Assembly (NCBI GenBank): GCA_963576475.1
Contig: OY754972.1
Coordinates: 32,735,056 to 32,799,055, forward strand
DNA length: 64,000 nt
Source: Molanna angustata
Taxonomy: Eukaryota; Arthropoda; Insecta; Trichoptera; Molannidae
Reading direction: 5' to 3'
A program made the translations under genes and the position numbers. This document shows positions 46,449-57,912 of this stretch, one piece after another. The stretch's first letter is position 1. Every line of letters starts with the position of its first letter. The notes below the pieces were generated by a model. It did no database searches and was not told where the DNA came from. It worked only from the letters and a program-made list of their open reading frames with translations.

Positions 46449-46554
46449 CATGAAGTGCATGTTCTCCAGATTCCACCAATTCACCTGTAACGTTTTTTAT
46501 TTCACCCAAAGTTCCACCTTCACCCATAAATGGTGCGCTGCTCGCACAACCCAT
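46449..46554 (-). CDS. First coding exon of a host gene, N-myristoylation signal
   Basis: From an ATG at 46554 the minus strand encodes 35 codons plus one base, then the splice donor GTAAGA (46448 leftward), so the intron is phase 1. The protein begins MGCASSAP: Gly2 with small residues at 5 and 6 fits N-myristoylation, and Cys3 could be palmitoylated, so the product is probably membrane-anchored. The rest is acidic and Gly-rich (MGEGGTLGEIK, VTGELVESGEHALH). It is less AT-rich than its surroundings and matches no transposon motif. I do not recognise the gene. Later exons would lie leftward, but I could not identify any. It is not formally excluded that this is a chance frame. Confidence 0.6.
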
Positions 46555-47406
46555 TTTATTTTATTTGTGAATAGTAAAGATGCACAGTTTTCGATCTTAA
46601 TTTAAAAAATTGACGTACCTACATTGTAGTCATATTAGATGCCTGCCTGAAAATGATGTGTATTAAAACAATTGTTTGATAATCAAAGAGCTTATTAACT
46701 CAAGTCGCTATAGTAAAATATAGACAAACAGAACAGTGTTGAGTAAAAATGTATATGGTTGGGTTGTGCGGTATCAAAAATGACATTGACTTTTGTTCTA
46801 TGGTTTTCTTATGTCGTTTTCCCTCGCAAAACTTTTCACGTACCTGGTCGATTGGCGGTTCGACCAACACTGATGGTATTTCGTATGGTGATTTTTATTT
46901 GACCGCGTAGGGCAGCCGATGACCGTTGCCTCCACCCCGTTACCCCGTTATAGGGTGGACTGGAGGGTCACATTTTAGGTACACGGGCATGAGAATGGTT
47001 TCAATACATTTGGAAGCCGCGAAAAAGTCGTAATTAATCACTGTTATCGAGCGATATGATTAGAGTAATTTTCATGGCGCCCTATTTGATTCCCAGACGT
47101 GCAACAAAGAATCAATATGTAGTTAAGGGATGAGGTGAGTGGGGAGATGTACCTACTAAGAATGTACTGAAACTAGGTCGGTGGCCGGGTGGATGACGTA
47201 TTGTTGAGATTACAGGTTCACATCAATATTTACATAGGTACAACAAACTGTGAGTGGGTGTCCAGACATTATTATACCTACCTACAAGAGGTTACCACTT
47301 TATATTATGTCGGCCTTCGTGGCTCAGTTTATAACATTTTGTTTATTTATTTACATAAAATACAATTTTTTCCTTATATCTGGTAACAAAATTTATTACA
47401 AATTAA
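46555..47406. other. Upstream of the host exon; mostly unassigned
   Basis: May contain the 5' UTR and promoter of the exon's gene, but no clear signal is visible. Near 47310 GGCCTTCGTGGCTCAGT looks like the first half of a tRNA-derived SINE (A box) cut off by AT-rich sequence. Confidence 0.35.
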
Positions 47407-47900
47407 GTGTGTGTGTGTGTCCGTCCCCCCCTTATAACTTTTGATCCGCTCAATTTACAGAGCCCAAATTTTCAAAATATATAAACAGTTATAGGCCTAC
47501 AAAACCTTTATACTCAAGATTGTCAATTTTTGTTTCAGTCAGGGGTTACCAACTTTTGAAATTTTGGTTTATTTTTCCATATATCTCAGAAACCATAAAA
47601 GCTAAAACGCTGAAAATTGATATAAACATAGACGAATATAAAATCTCAAACTGTTTCTCAAACATTTTTTATTAAAAAAAATATTTTTATATGATTAATT
47701 TATGAGTTTAACTGCCTATATTTCCAATTATTTTAAACATATCGAAAAAAGCTGAAATACCCCAACTAGATAATTTAATTTTCTATAAAAATTTTAAACA
47801 TTGTATTAGCACATCTTAATTTTTTTTTAACAATTTTTATAAAAATTGAATTTAGTGACGACATTGCTTCATACAATTTGTATGGTAGTAGCCTACACAC
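47407..47900 (+). mobile_element. Helitron-like fragment, both ends missing
   Basis: From a short GT tract through GTCCCCCCCTTATAAC and the conserved body to the TGTATGGTAGTAGCCTACACAC part. It abuts a LINE RT fragment. Confidence 0.7.
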
Positions 47901-47904
47901 AAAT

Positions 47905-48610
47905 TCGACTGCTTGACCCAAAAACTAACACTGGACCTGACAATATTCCACCTTTTTTCTTAAAAGAATACGTTCATCCGCTCTCATATCCATTATATTT
48001 ATTATAAATTGTTCCCTCTCCCTATGTAGGATTTTATTATTTCGTGCCTTTTGAGCTCTGGCTATGACGGGAACAAACAAAATTTTACGTTGGCATCAGT
48101 GTGCATTATAATAACCGTAAGGATATATTCTCATAAATCAATTTTGGCGACTCGGCGAGTAATGCAAAAAAGCATTCTATAAGTCTTATTATATAACTTT
48201 AAAACATACTTTCTTTTGAAAATAACATAAAAAACATTAGCTCGCGAGGCTTTGTGTTTTTATACTGTTTCAAATGTTATATTATAAAAATGTAATATTA
48301 TAAGATTTTTGATCTACTGTAAAATTGACGATTTTGACATAGTAAGGTTTCAAACGAAAGACAGACAGACAGACTGACATGAATTTAGCCGTGCACAAAC
48401 ATGTGCAAATCCAGAACGACAATCTTACCAGGTCTACTTTATTTATATGCAGATTCAATAGATCCATAACCAATGGTTGCTTTCCAGACGTGTGGAAATT
48501 TAGTTTTTTAACACCTATTTTCAAGAAGGGAGAAAAAAATAACATTACTAATTACAGACCGATTTGCATTCAATCGAATATTCCAAAATTACTAGAGAAA
48601 TTAATCTATA
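47905..48610 (+). pseudogene. LINE reverse transcriptase fragment, split
   Basis: Plus-strand pieces of one Jockey-type RT. TGPDNIPPFFLKEY is near 47930-47975. After about 440 bp of unrelated sequence, FNRSITNGCFPDVWK then PIFKKGEKNNITNYRP (48450-48570) and PKLLEKL follow. The catalytic YADD region is absent. The intervening sequence has (AGAC)n near 48360 and no frame. Confidence 0.65.
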
Positions 48611-48669
48611 TTTATAAATTTGAATGTTTGTATGTATCTATGTATCTATGTATCTATGTATGCGTTGAA

Positions 48670-49160
48670 TGCGCTCCTAAACCGCTCATCCGATTGCGAT
48701 GAAACTTTGGTGAACTGTCGAGAGTACACCAGGGATGGTTTCTGGATCAAAAAATTTTAACTTCTTCTTCTTCTTCATCGAGTTTTAGGTCATTTTACAT
48801 ATGAAGGTGGACTATCCTGGGAACCGTTCATCCGATTGCAATTAAACTTTGGTGAACTGTCGAGAGTACACCAGGGATGGTTTCTGGATCAAAAAATTTT
48901 AACTTCTTCTTCTTCTTCATCGAGTTTTAGGTCATTTTACATATGAAGGTGGACTATCCTGGGAACCGTTCATCCGATTGCAATTAAACTTTGGTGAATT
49001 GTCGATCGTATGCCCGGGATGATTTCTGAAATTAAAATATTTTCTTCTTCTTCTTCTTCATCGGGTATCAGGTCATTTTACCTATGAAGGTGGACTATCC
49101 TGAGAACCGTTCATCCGATCGCAATGAAACTATGGTGAAGTGTCGAGCGTATGACCGGGA
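48670..49160 (+). repeat. 142-bp tandem repeat, about 3.4 units
   Basis: Units share TCATCCGATTGCRATKAAACT, TGTCGAGAGTACACC, an (CTT)n stretch and GAAGGTGGACTATCCTG; starts are near 48687, 48829, 48971 and 49112. (GTATCTAT)n precedes it at 48633-48660. Confidence 0.85.
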
Positions 49161-49164
49161 CCTA

Positions 49165-49765
49165 CTGAAGGGACGGGAGGTAATGAAGGGACGGGAGGTA
49201 ATGAAGAGAATGGAGGTACTGAAAGGTCTGAAGGGACGGGAGTAACCGAAGGGACGGGAGTAACCGAAGGGACGGGAGTAACCGAAGGGACGGGAGTAAC
49301 CGAAGGGACGGGAGTAACCGAAGGGACGGGAGTAACCGAAGGGACGGGAGTAACCGAAGGGAAGGGAGTAACCGAAGGGACGGGAGTAACCGAAGGGACG
49401 GGAGTAACCGAAGGGACGGGAGTAACCGAAGGGACGGGAGTAACCGAAGGGAAGGGAGTAACCGAAGGGACGGGAGTAACCGAAGGGACGGGAGTAACCG
49501 AAGGGACGGGAGTAACCGAAGGGACGGGAGTAACCGAAGGGAAGGGAGTAACTGAAGGGACGGGAGTAACCGAAGGGAAGGGAGTAACTGAAGGGACGGG
49601 AGTAACCGAAGGGACGGGAGTAACTGAAGGGACGGGAGTAACTGAAGGGACGGGAGTAACTGAAGAGACGGGAGTAACTGAAGGAACGGGAGTAACTGAG
49701 GGAGGTACTGAAGGGACGGGAGGTACTGAAGGGACGGGAAGTACTGAAGGGGGGGGAGGTATTGA
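49165..49765. repeat. 18-bp GC-rich minisatellite
   Basis: About 27 units of CGAAGGGACGGGAGTAAC or one-base variants (e.g. GAAGGGA, ACTGAAG) at 49235-49700, with looser units on both sides. The unit is a multiple of three, so one frame stays open for 227 codons (LLPSLR repeats). That frame is a by-product. Confidence 0.9.
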
Positions 49766-50599
49766 AGAGTTTGCCGGGTGTTCACTAGTACATTTATAAA
49801 GTAAACTTTATCGTTTAAACATAAATAAAAATCTTTAGTAATCATATTCAGAATTAATCAAATGATATACAAAAAAAATAGTGTGACTTGTTACAGAAAT
49901 TCTTATGAAAATGTTCATTTTCTGTAATTAATCACACAAAAATTGTAATATGGTTATTTTATAATAACCAAGAATAATTTTTAGTTGAATGCGATGTTTT
50001 CATCATGATTTTTTTTTGACTTAAGTTAAATATTTGATAGTTGATTGTGATAGAAATAAAATAATGATAATTAAAGTAATAAATTTCAAAGATAAAATAT
50101 TTATTTTGGATGAATGAATGATATATAAAGATAAAATATGAAGTTATATAAAAAAAAATCTGGTAATGTTTATGATTATGAAATACAGTCGCTATTAAAG
50201 TTCCTGAAAAGTGACAGTTTTGTGTGTTGAATTGATATTTGACAATTTTTTTTTTTGACAAAGCAAAATAGTTGTTACAACCAAATAATAAAACTCGACA
50301 GTGGATATAGACACACCAGCCTTGGCTGCCTGCCTATAAATAAATTATAATAATAATAATAATCGCAGTCCTTGTAAAAATCACTGAATCTTTAAAGTAT
50401 AGATCCTGTGATTTTTACAAGCAGGATACGGTATTAAATACGGGAACACGGAGTTGAAAAAAAAATATTGATACCTATTATAGGTATTGAATCTGTTTAA
50501 AATCACGACAAATATAATTGATATTGACAACGTGAAATTATTGTGCGAGTCATATTGCCAAACGACAATTTTATCCAACCAACCATGGTTGATGTTAAT
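49766..50599. other. AT-rich region with no recognised gene
   Basis: Has an (AATAAT)n run near 50350 and a short inverted pair around CTTGTAAAAATCAC (50371-50384 and 50408-50421). No coding seen. Confidence 0.4.
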
Positions 50600-50603
50600 A
50601 TAC

Positions 50604-52801
50604 TGTGGGGATTGAGGAGGCAAGCCCCTCTGGCTTGCCTATATAAATCCCCACCAACGACGAGCCAAGACAGTTCTCATTTAACATTCTCACTGGCCAG
50701 TCAATAAACACAATGTAACCCAATCAGCAGTTTTAATATCTTCCCACTATAGGTACCCACCATACTTCTTTGTGTTTATTGACTGGCCAGTGAGAATGTT
50801 AAATGAGAACTGTCTTGGCTCGTCGTTGGTGGGGATTTATATAGGCAAGCCAGAGGGGCTTGCCTCCTCAATCCCCACAGTGCTCCCCTCTAAGTGATAA
50901 CGCTACATATAACAATTAAATTTGACATACATAATTTGTAAAAACAGTAAAATACATTGTATGATTTAACAGTGTGAACATAAAAGATTATCAAACATGT
51001 AAAATAAATATTCAAAGTTTGAGAAACATTGGAATCGTGCAATGTGTACATTGAATGGAAAAATATTATTAATTAAGATATGAAGAAATGTCTCAAATTG
51101 CATAATGTTATGTGTTGCTTGTTTGACTATATTATAAATAGATAACATTCTGATTGCTGTTAAGCATTCGGCGCTGCGTATCATATTACAAAGAAAAATA
51201 AATTAAAATGGTACAAAGAAAACGAGATTTTTTATGTTTAATTTTTTAGTCAGCAAATTGATCAGATTTGCTGAGATTGAAGTTCAGTTATTAATCAAGG
51301 TCTGCAGTTCCTTGGAAAAACACCTGAACTTAGCCGTGTGAGAATGATTAGTTGGCATAATGGAAATTAACGAAATATATAAAAAATCTTGCTTGTATGA
51401 TATTGTAGATACTGAAAAGTTTATATATGCAGCAGGAGTATTTTGACACTGTATAGTATGTTGTAGATAACACGAATAATATAAACGAGGTTGCGTAAAT
51501 TCACGACTGAAGTTTTTTTGTTACGATAGAATACATTATTTTGAAAACACTTAGAGGACACTAAAAGGTAGAACGATTTGATGAAAATGTTGATTTGGTT
51601 GCTGTTGGTTCTTGTTGACCGGATGTTGAATTCCGGAGATCGAGTAGCTGTAGGTACTGGCATACGTAATCCTGGTCTTCCGGTGTTTGTATAGGCCGGA
51701 CAGAGAAATTGTTGCTTGGTCGTGCTCTTCTTTGCTTTTGGCTTGATCCTACGTTGGATCTTGGACTTCTCGAGTGGGTTGTATTGCAAAACGTACTGGT
51801 AGTTGCAGGACGTCTTCCAGATGAGGAAAAGGTGTTGGAGAGAAAATCTATGAGCGAGATGGTGTTGTTGATTTTGCTTGTTGCTTACGGCGTGTCAAGT
51901 GATTAACAGCTTTGGAATGGTCTTCCAGTATAGCCTGATGAGGTTGCTTGTTGTTTACGGCATGTCAAGTGAGTCTGACAGCTTTGGAGTGGTCCTACAG
52001 TTTAGCCTGCTGAGGATGCTTGTTAGTGACTTTACTTCCTTTTGCAGGAGCTGTAAAGTGAACACTAGGTCCTCAATCATGGGTTGTGAATCGGTGAGAT
52101 GATTTCTTGCGTGTGTCAGCAAAGATGTGAGTCCATGTCTGGCAGGAGCACGAAGGTAAAGAGAATGTCTTTATCAAAAATTTAAGTCCTGGTCTGGTTT
52201 CGTTATCTCTCGATGAGACAAGGATGAGCGGTATCGGCTTGTCATGTCGACGAGACACGGATGAGCGGCTTGGGCTTGTCGTGGTGGCGATGAGACGAGA
52301 GCTAGCCGCTTGGGCTTGTCGTAGTGGCGATGAGACGAGAGCGAGCTGCTTGGGCTTTTCATGGAGGCGATGAGACGAGAGCGAGCAGCTTGGGCTTGTC
52401 GTGGAGGCGATGAGATGAGAGCGAGCGGCTTGGATTGTCGTGGTCAAGCAGATATAGCTTGACGGGATTCAGAAAAGTTCGCAGGCGGGAGTTGCTGGTA
52501 GGGTGGTAGACATCACGATGGGGCAGTAGTCACTTCTCAGATTATGAGTTCTCACGACAAAACAAAGTAAGTGTCAGCAGTATTGAATTTTCACAGCAGT
52601 GTTATCGCTTGATGTTTATTTTTGCAAGCTTGCACTGTGACGAACGTGTAGGACGAATTCGTTATCTAGTCCACGGTTCACGAAGGCTCAAATTACAAAA
52701 TTTCTAAACATCAACACTGTTCCCACTATAGGTATATATCACGTCGGGTTTCACCACTATATAGAAGTATGATGGGTACCTATACCTCCTCAATCCCCAC
52801 A
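50604..52801. mobile_element. Rearranged element with TGTGGGG ends and ATAC duplication
   Basis: Both outer ends are the inverted 17-mer TGTGGGGATTGAGGAGG, flanked by ATAC (50600-50603, 52802-52805). At the left end a 111-bp inverted repeat (50603-50713 with 50770-50880) encloses 56 bp; each arm has a TATATAAAT box. AGAGGGGAGCAC just inside resembles a polypurine tract. AGAAGTATGRTGGGTACCTATA occurs at both ends in opposite senses. It could be an LTR element whose LTRs were inverted, or a fold-back element. The interior has no recognisable protein. Confidence 0.55.
52220..52445 (+). repeat. Tandem repeat inside the TGTGGGG element
   Basis: Four to five units of about 40-45 bp with GGCGATGAGACGAGAGC and GCTTGGGCTTGTCGTGG. 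GC-richer than the surroundings. Frames through it are not supported as genes. Confidence 0.75.
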
Positions 52802-52811
52802 ATACAATATA

Positions 52812-52946
52812 GTTGTAGCCAAACATCTAGAACTTTTAGTCGAGAAGGGGGGCGATTTGCACGTAAACCAACGAAACAAAAAGACACAAATTTGCGCTCT
52901 ACGAAACCGGACGCTCATTCTAGATGTTTGGCGAAAATTATACAAT
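52812..52946 (+). repeat. Short inverted-repeat element (MITE), copy 2
   Basis: Ends GCCAAACATCTAGAA and TTCTAGATGTTTGGC are inverted repeats. The interior matches 45885-46055 in reverse. No coding. Confidence 0.6.
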
Positions 52947-53109
52947 GTGTACTATAGTAATAAAAAAGGTTTGACATGACAAAAATTAAAAAAATAGTAA
53001 AGATAAAGTGCAAAAAAATAAAAAGAAAAAAAAAAGATTGAATATCACAAAAGTTCATAGTAATGATAGGAAAACAAAAGGATAAGGAGAGGAAGAAGAA
53101 ATCAGGTAT

Positions 53110-53570
53110 TATCAGATAGGTATTTTTGTTTTAGCCTTTTTTTGAATATGTTAAATGAGACAGCCGACTTAATATCAGGACTTAATATCAAGACTATTCC
53201 ATACTCCTGCTGGTTGTACTTCAAATGAAGAGCTAAAAAAATCAGTAGGTTCAATGAATCGTAATAGATAGTAAAGTACGTTCAAAAGATCGGAGTGGAC
53301 ACCTGTGGCTTGAAAGATATGTGAATTTAGACTTTGAAATACTGAGGTAGGTTTGGATTAGAAAGGATATCGAATAACAATGACAGGATATGCATATTAT
53401 GTCGTTGTCGTATCTTGGGCCAATGAAGAAGAATCATTTGTTTCAATCCAAAGATAAAACGAATAAATTTAAAATTAAAATTAGTTTGAAAAATAAATTA
53501 TTTTAATTTAAACATTTTGAAGGCGTTCAGGTTTGTTGAGATACCAATATGATAAAAAAAAATATTTTCG
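53110..53570 (-). pseudogene. LINE ORF2 C-terminal fragment
   Basis: Minus strand in coding order: KFIRFIFGLKQMILLHWPK (about 53470-53400), then FEVQPAGVWNSLDI and AVSFNIFKKRLKQKYL with a stop near 53115, the thumb and tail of a Jockey-type LINE. Same family as 26652-26930. Frames are broken. Confidence 0.55.
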
Positions 53571-54345
53571 TAAAACATAATAGATGTGTAATAATTTGTT
53601 TCATAACATGACGTATGTGATACCCCGAGGAAATTCAGACACGATAAATAATGCACGGCGTCGTTTTCTTCAAATGAAAATGTCCAAGAGGCAAGTCAAT
53701 CAAGGGGTACATTTGCGATATTATAAATATAGTGAAAGAGGTGGTCAAATGTTAAGAGGGCATGTATGGAACTCTAAATCTAAATCAACTGAATGCAGAA
53801 ATGAGACCTATGCTAAAGTCACCAAATATCTACACCTTGAAGTCCTATGATATTGCGTGTTCATGAAAAGAGTTAACCTCCAATTTATTATTTTTTTGCA
53901 TTCCAGAACAAGCCTGACTTGGAATGCAAAAATCTAACTACATATGATTTTATGCACTCTTTAAGTACAACAAATGCTTCCCACCTTTACAAAATCAATG
54001 TAATTAACAGTCCAGTTTGCGAATGTGGTTTTAAATTGTGGTTTTAAAATGTTTGAATTTTAAATTAACAAACATATTATTTAACAAATAACATCCAACT
54101 TTAATTAATTTAATTTAAATAAATTCAACCAAATTATTTTTATTTAATTTTATTTCAATGTAACCAAAACAGTCATAACAAAGTACAATTAATTACATAT
54201 ACAAAACAATTCAAGGACCAAAAACTGTTTACAGCTAATTACTAAATATTAAAGTGCACATTAACAATCATAAACAAACACTATCATATATGTGGATACA
54301 TTCTTAAATCTAAATAAAAAAGTAAACGAACACAAAGTTGTCATT
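53571..54345. other. Region with no supported gene
   Basis: An 88-codon frame at 53584-53850 shows no motif I recognise and sits in transposon debris; I do not call it. The rest is AT-rich. Confidence 0.4.
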
Positions 54346-54416
54346 TCTCCCAAGCCCGTTCCCTTGGCAGTGGTTTCGCTAGGTAGTAGATAGGGACAGA
54401 GAGAATCTCGTTAATT

Positions 54417-54452
<36 letters not shown>

Positions 54453-54458
54453 AGGCTA
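54346..54458 (-). rRNA. 28S rRNA fragment, 3' flank of the R2 target site
   Basis: On the minus strand it starts TAGCCTAATGCCTCGTC and runs to AACGGGCTTGGGAGA, which is the universally conserved 28S sequence immediately downstream of the R2 insertion site. A handful of changes from the usual insect sequence show it is a relic. It ends abruptly in non-rDNA at 54345. Confidence 0.88.
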
Positions 54459-57338
54459 TTTTTTTTTTTTTTTTCAAGTTTCCCCCCCCCAACCGTGCCC
54501 GAGACAGTTGCTCTCTCGGAGGCTGCATCCACTCCGAGGGGGATCCTCGGATCCTGTCACTGTCGTCCCGACACAGATAGCACGCGCCTTCCCTCAGCTG
54601 GTGGTTGTCCTGGTCCTGGGTCCCCGGATGTTGTTGGGCGATCCCTCCTCCCATGGTGGTGTAGGGTGGTGGTCATCGTGTTGAAGCGTGTCCAATTGGT
54701 GTGGCTTCCCTGCAACACTCTAGTGGTTATACCATTCATAGTTCCAATTTTTATATTTAGTTTCTTAAGTGCATTGAATGATTCAAGTGACCAAACTCCT
54801 CTCCAGGAGAGTGTGCAGGACGTGACAGTGAAAGACTTGCAGTCCGTGTTGCGAAGGCCAACCTTTTCCAAGATTTTTAATTTGAAGTCGGGTATGTCTC
54901 TGTACTTAGCCACCTTTTGCTGGTGACTAACGTCCAGACTGGAGGCCCCCGATACGATCTGCGCATCGATCACCGCCACGTGCCCCTCTCGAACGGCAAT
55001 TGTGTCCGGCTTACGTAGCCCAGCCGAGGTATGCAGATGCGATTCCTGCTCAGTATAAAATTTCGCTTTCTGCAGGGCATCGCAGAGAGTCTTACATACA
55101 GCATCGTGTCTCTTAATCCTCCCTCCATGGGTTCGGTGGCAGTGCTGGATAATGTGCGCAGCCGTCCCTCACACCGCGCGTTGACCGCATTCTAGAGGGA
55201 AGAGAGTTAATATGCGTTCTAACATACTGTATGAAGTCTCTCCCTGGTATCGCATCACATCCCCGTGATATCCAGTGTGTTGAAGGAGAACACTTACCGG
55301 ACTCACGCAGCTCAATTCCGTCGACAGAGGCGTGCAGGCTATTTGTTATTGACTGACCGCTCAACGCTTCCACTTCGCTACCTCCAACACAATTCTTTTT
55401 AGCCCATGCAAGTTTCCTCTGGACCCTCTGCGTTGCAAAGGCTGCTCTCGCCGGGGGATAGGATGAGCATCCCAGCTTCTCAAGCCTCACTAAGGTCAAC
55501 GCGGGTATTTTACTTAGGAATGATGGTATTCCGAGGCCTCCAGATTTCACTGTGGCATGCATGTATGCATTTGGAGCATCGTGCGGTAGGCGAAGCCACT
55601 CTCTTATGTAGCGCCACACTTGAAGGTCCAACTGCTCTAGCCGGCCTTTAGAAAAATTCCCCAGAATCATTCCATGAATATACCTGGGGAAAAGATATGT
55701 CCTTACAATAGTGAGACGCTGTTGTGGCTTCAGCGGAGCCTTTGTCAGATTGTCAAGTGCCATTGCTATTTCGTGCTCGAGCGTACCTACGCCCTCCGAT
55801 GTAAAGTCAACACCGAGATACCTCCATTTGTGCACAGCATCGGTGCACCTTATTTGGCCCATTCTTAGAGCGAATTGTGGTTCGCTAAGTATTTTCATCT
55901 GCTTAGTATGGCCATCCGGTATCATCGATATTGAGGAGGACTTACCTGGGTGCAGTGCCAGCCCCATTTCACTTGCTGCTTGCTCAACCTCACTCAGCAC
56001 TTCGCGCATACCGGCTCGGGTGGTTGTGACTACCACCAAGTCGTCCGCGAAAGCGAGGGCATTTATACGGGTCCCTTCAAGAAGGAACCCGACATTGGGA
56101 GTTATACTTTGCAGCACCTGGTTCATGATCAAGTTGAAAATAATGGGGGAGAGGGGGTCACCTTGTCGCACCCCTCTCCTACAACTGATCAATCGGGACT
56201 TTTCTTTCCCAACCTCAAGGTAAGTCTTGGCGTTCAGGTACGTAAAGGATAAGTACTGTCTGAACGGTAGAGGCAAATTCCAGCTTTCAAGGATCTCATT
56301 TATTGCCTCGTGCGAGACTGTGTCGAACGCTTTCGCCACATCCAGTGTGACAGCGTGGACTTCTCTAAGCTTGGACCGCGCAGTCGCCAGAATAGAGTCA
56401 AGAATGACAATATTCTGGGCAACGCCGTCCGCTTTTATGAAGCCTCTTTGTCTTTCATCAACCAGTCTCAATCGTTCCAGTCTCCGTGCCAGGATCTTAT
56501 TATATTATCTTATAACTACAGACGCGACCGAGATCGGTCTGTAGTCTTCTGGCTTCTCCGGCTTATCCTTCTTGGGTATAAGCACTGTCCTTGTTTCCAG
56601 AAGCTCTGTTGGAACTTTGGCGGTCAACAGGAAGAGGTCATAGACAAGCTTGCGCACGCGTGGATCGACGGATTCCCATACCCTTGCGGATATGAGATCC
56701 GGTCCATCAGCAGTGCTCAAAGGCATTTTGCTGGCACATAGCTCACTCACCCGAATTGGTGCTCACAAGGAGCCACATTCGGGGGGTGAGGAATTAATCG
56801 TTATATGCGGAGCCGGGGCGGAGGATGTCTCAAACAACCCCCGCCAAAAAGGTTCCAGCTCCCGCATAGTATGTGCCATTTTCGGCCTCTCGCCGTCTAA
56901 AACCTCTCTCGCTGCCAACGTTCTCCGTTTCTTCCAGAGCCTCTGTACACGCGCATAGTCAGCTCTGCGTTTACTTTTCTTTTTGCGGTTAGCCCTTCTG
57001 TCTTTACGGGTACCGCTGGGTGCTGACTCCCTATCAGGAGCAGCTACCGGGAAGACGAGACTCAGCCAATTAAAAATTTTACGACCGAAGTCGTCTGTCT
57101 CGCCTCCCAGCACCTCTCTCGCTATTGAAAATAGAGTGGGCTTATAAAAGAAATCATTTTCGCCTAGTTCAGGATTGTTTAACGCATTCTGTATGGCATC
57201 CCTTATTGGAGCCAGGAGCTCGTCCTCTGGCTGACTATTCTCGCTATCAATTACAGTGCTTTCGCTCTGAGCACGTGCACTTAATGCCTGCTGGACCATT
57301 TCCTTATACTCAGGATTACGTCGGATACCCTTAATACC
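54459..57338 (-). mobile_element. R2 retrotransposon, 5'-truncated relic at its 28S site
   Basis: The 3' end is a 16-base A tail (plus-strand T-run 54459-54474) joined exactly to TAGCC of 28S, the canonical R2 junction. The body encodes the R2-type RT and restriction-like endonuclease. The 5' end is lost: the open frame runs straight into an ETS-like sequence at about 57338. The orientation is opposite to the rDNA unit at 58535-64000. Confidence 0.88.
54557..57338 (-). pseudogene. R2 protein, defective
   Basis: From the 5' side: an open N-terminal part (57338-56766; YKEMVQQAL, then KRRADYARVQRLWKK), an in-frame TGA at 56763-56765, the fingers (DYRPISVASVV), an in-frame TAA at 56505-56507, then 452 open codons with AVTLDVAKAFDTVSH, GVRQGDPLSP and FADDLVVV (56471-55113). 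A frameshift near 55190 precedes the zinc-knuckle/endonuclease part (HIIQHCHRTHGGR, LRKPDTIAVREGHVAVIDAQ). That part has the PD...D arrangement of the R2 endonuclease. The N-terminal DNA-binding zinc fingers and Myb motif are missing. R2 normally copies itself into 28S genes; this copy cannot make a full protein. Confidence 0.88.
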
Positions 57339-57480
57339 CGGCCGCCGTACACGGTGCGCCGCGCGCCTCGCCTCGGTCGGGGGGACCGAGCGATCGCGTT
57401 GCCCGTGAAACGCACCACTGGCGCCGGGGAAGCGTAAACGACCCGACCGGGCAAACCGTTCGACGCCCGGTACTTATAAA
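57337..57480 (-). other. Inverted 5'ETS-like rDNA fragment
   Basis: 57337-57435 is the reverse complement of 58535-58633, nearly perfect over 99 bp, and GC-rich like the rest of the spacer. It continues 40 bp farther (GACCCGACCGGG...CCCGGTACTT) before an abrupt change to AT-rich sequence at about 57475. On the minus strand it directly precedes the R2 relic. Confidence 0.75.
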
Positions 57481-57709
57481 TTATAAATTCATTTCATTCT
57501 CATTAATGACGCATATATCAGACACGTTACAGTTAAATTACATACCAGAGCTAGAACTTAAGTATATGTGAGTGTAAGTTAATTTAATTTTCTTTTCTTA
57601 AGTATTATTTTTTTCTCTTAGTTGATTTATTTGTTATAATAACTATCTGCTGTTATTGTTGTCAATTTATTTATTGATGGAATGCTTTTATTGGTTCTGA
57701 CTATGTATT
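57481..57709. other. AT-rich spacer
   Basis: Possible old intergenic spacer or flank. No gene seen. Confidence 0.4.
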
Positions 57710-57815
57710 TTCACGGCTTTTCCAACTTTGAAGTCAAAAAACACCAACTTAGAGGCTTCGCAGCATATATGTTCCGTACACGGATTTACTCAGAATTCGG
57801 AGTAGAACATTTCGT

Positions 57816-57912
<97 letters not shown>

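Noticed and set aside
49162..49845. A 227-codon minus-strand frame of LLPSLR repeats
   Set aside because: It is the translation of an 18-bp minisatellite; any frame stays open because the unit is a multiple of three.
53584..53850. 88-codon plus-strand frame
   Set aside because: No recognisable motif, and it sits among LINE debris.
55950..56741. Plus-strand frames opposite the R2 protein
   Set aside because: They are antisense shadows of the R2 reverse transcriptase.
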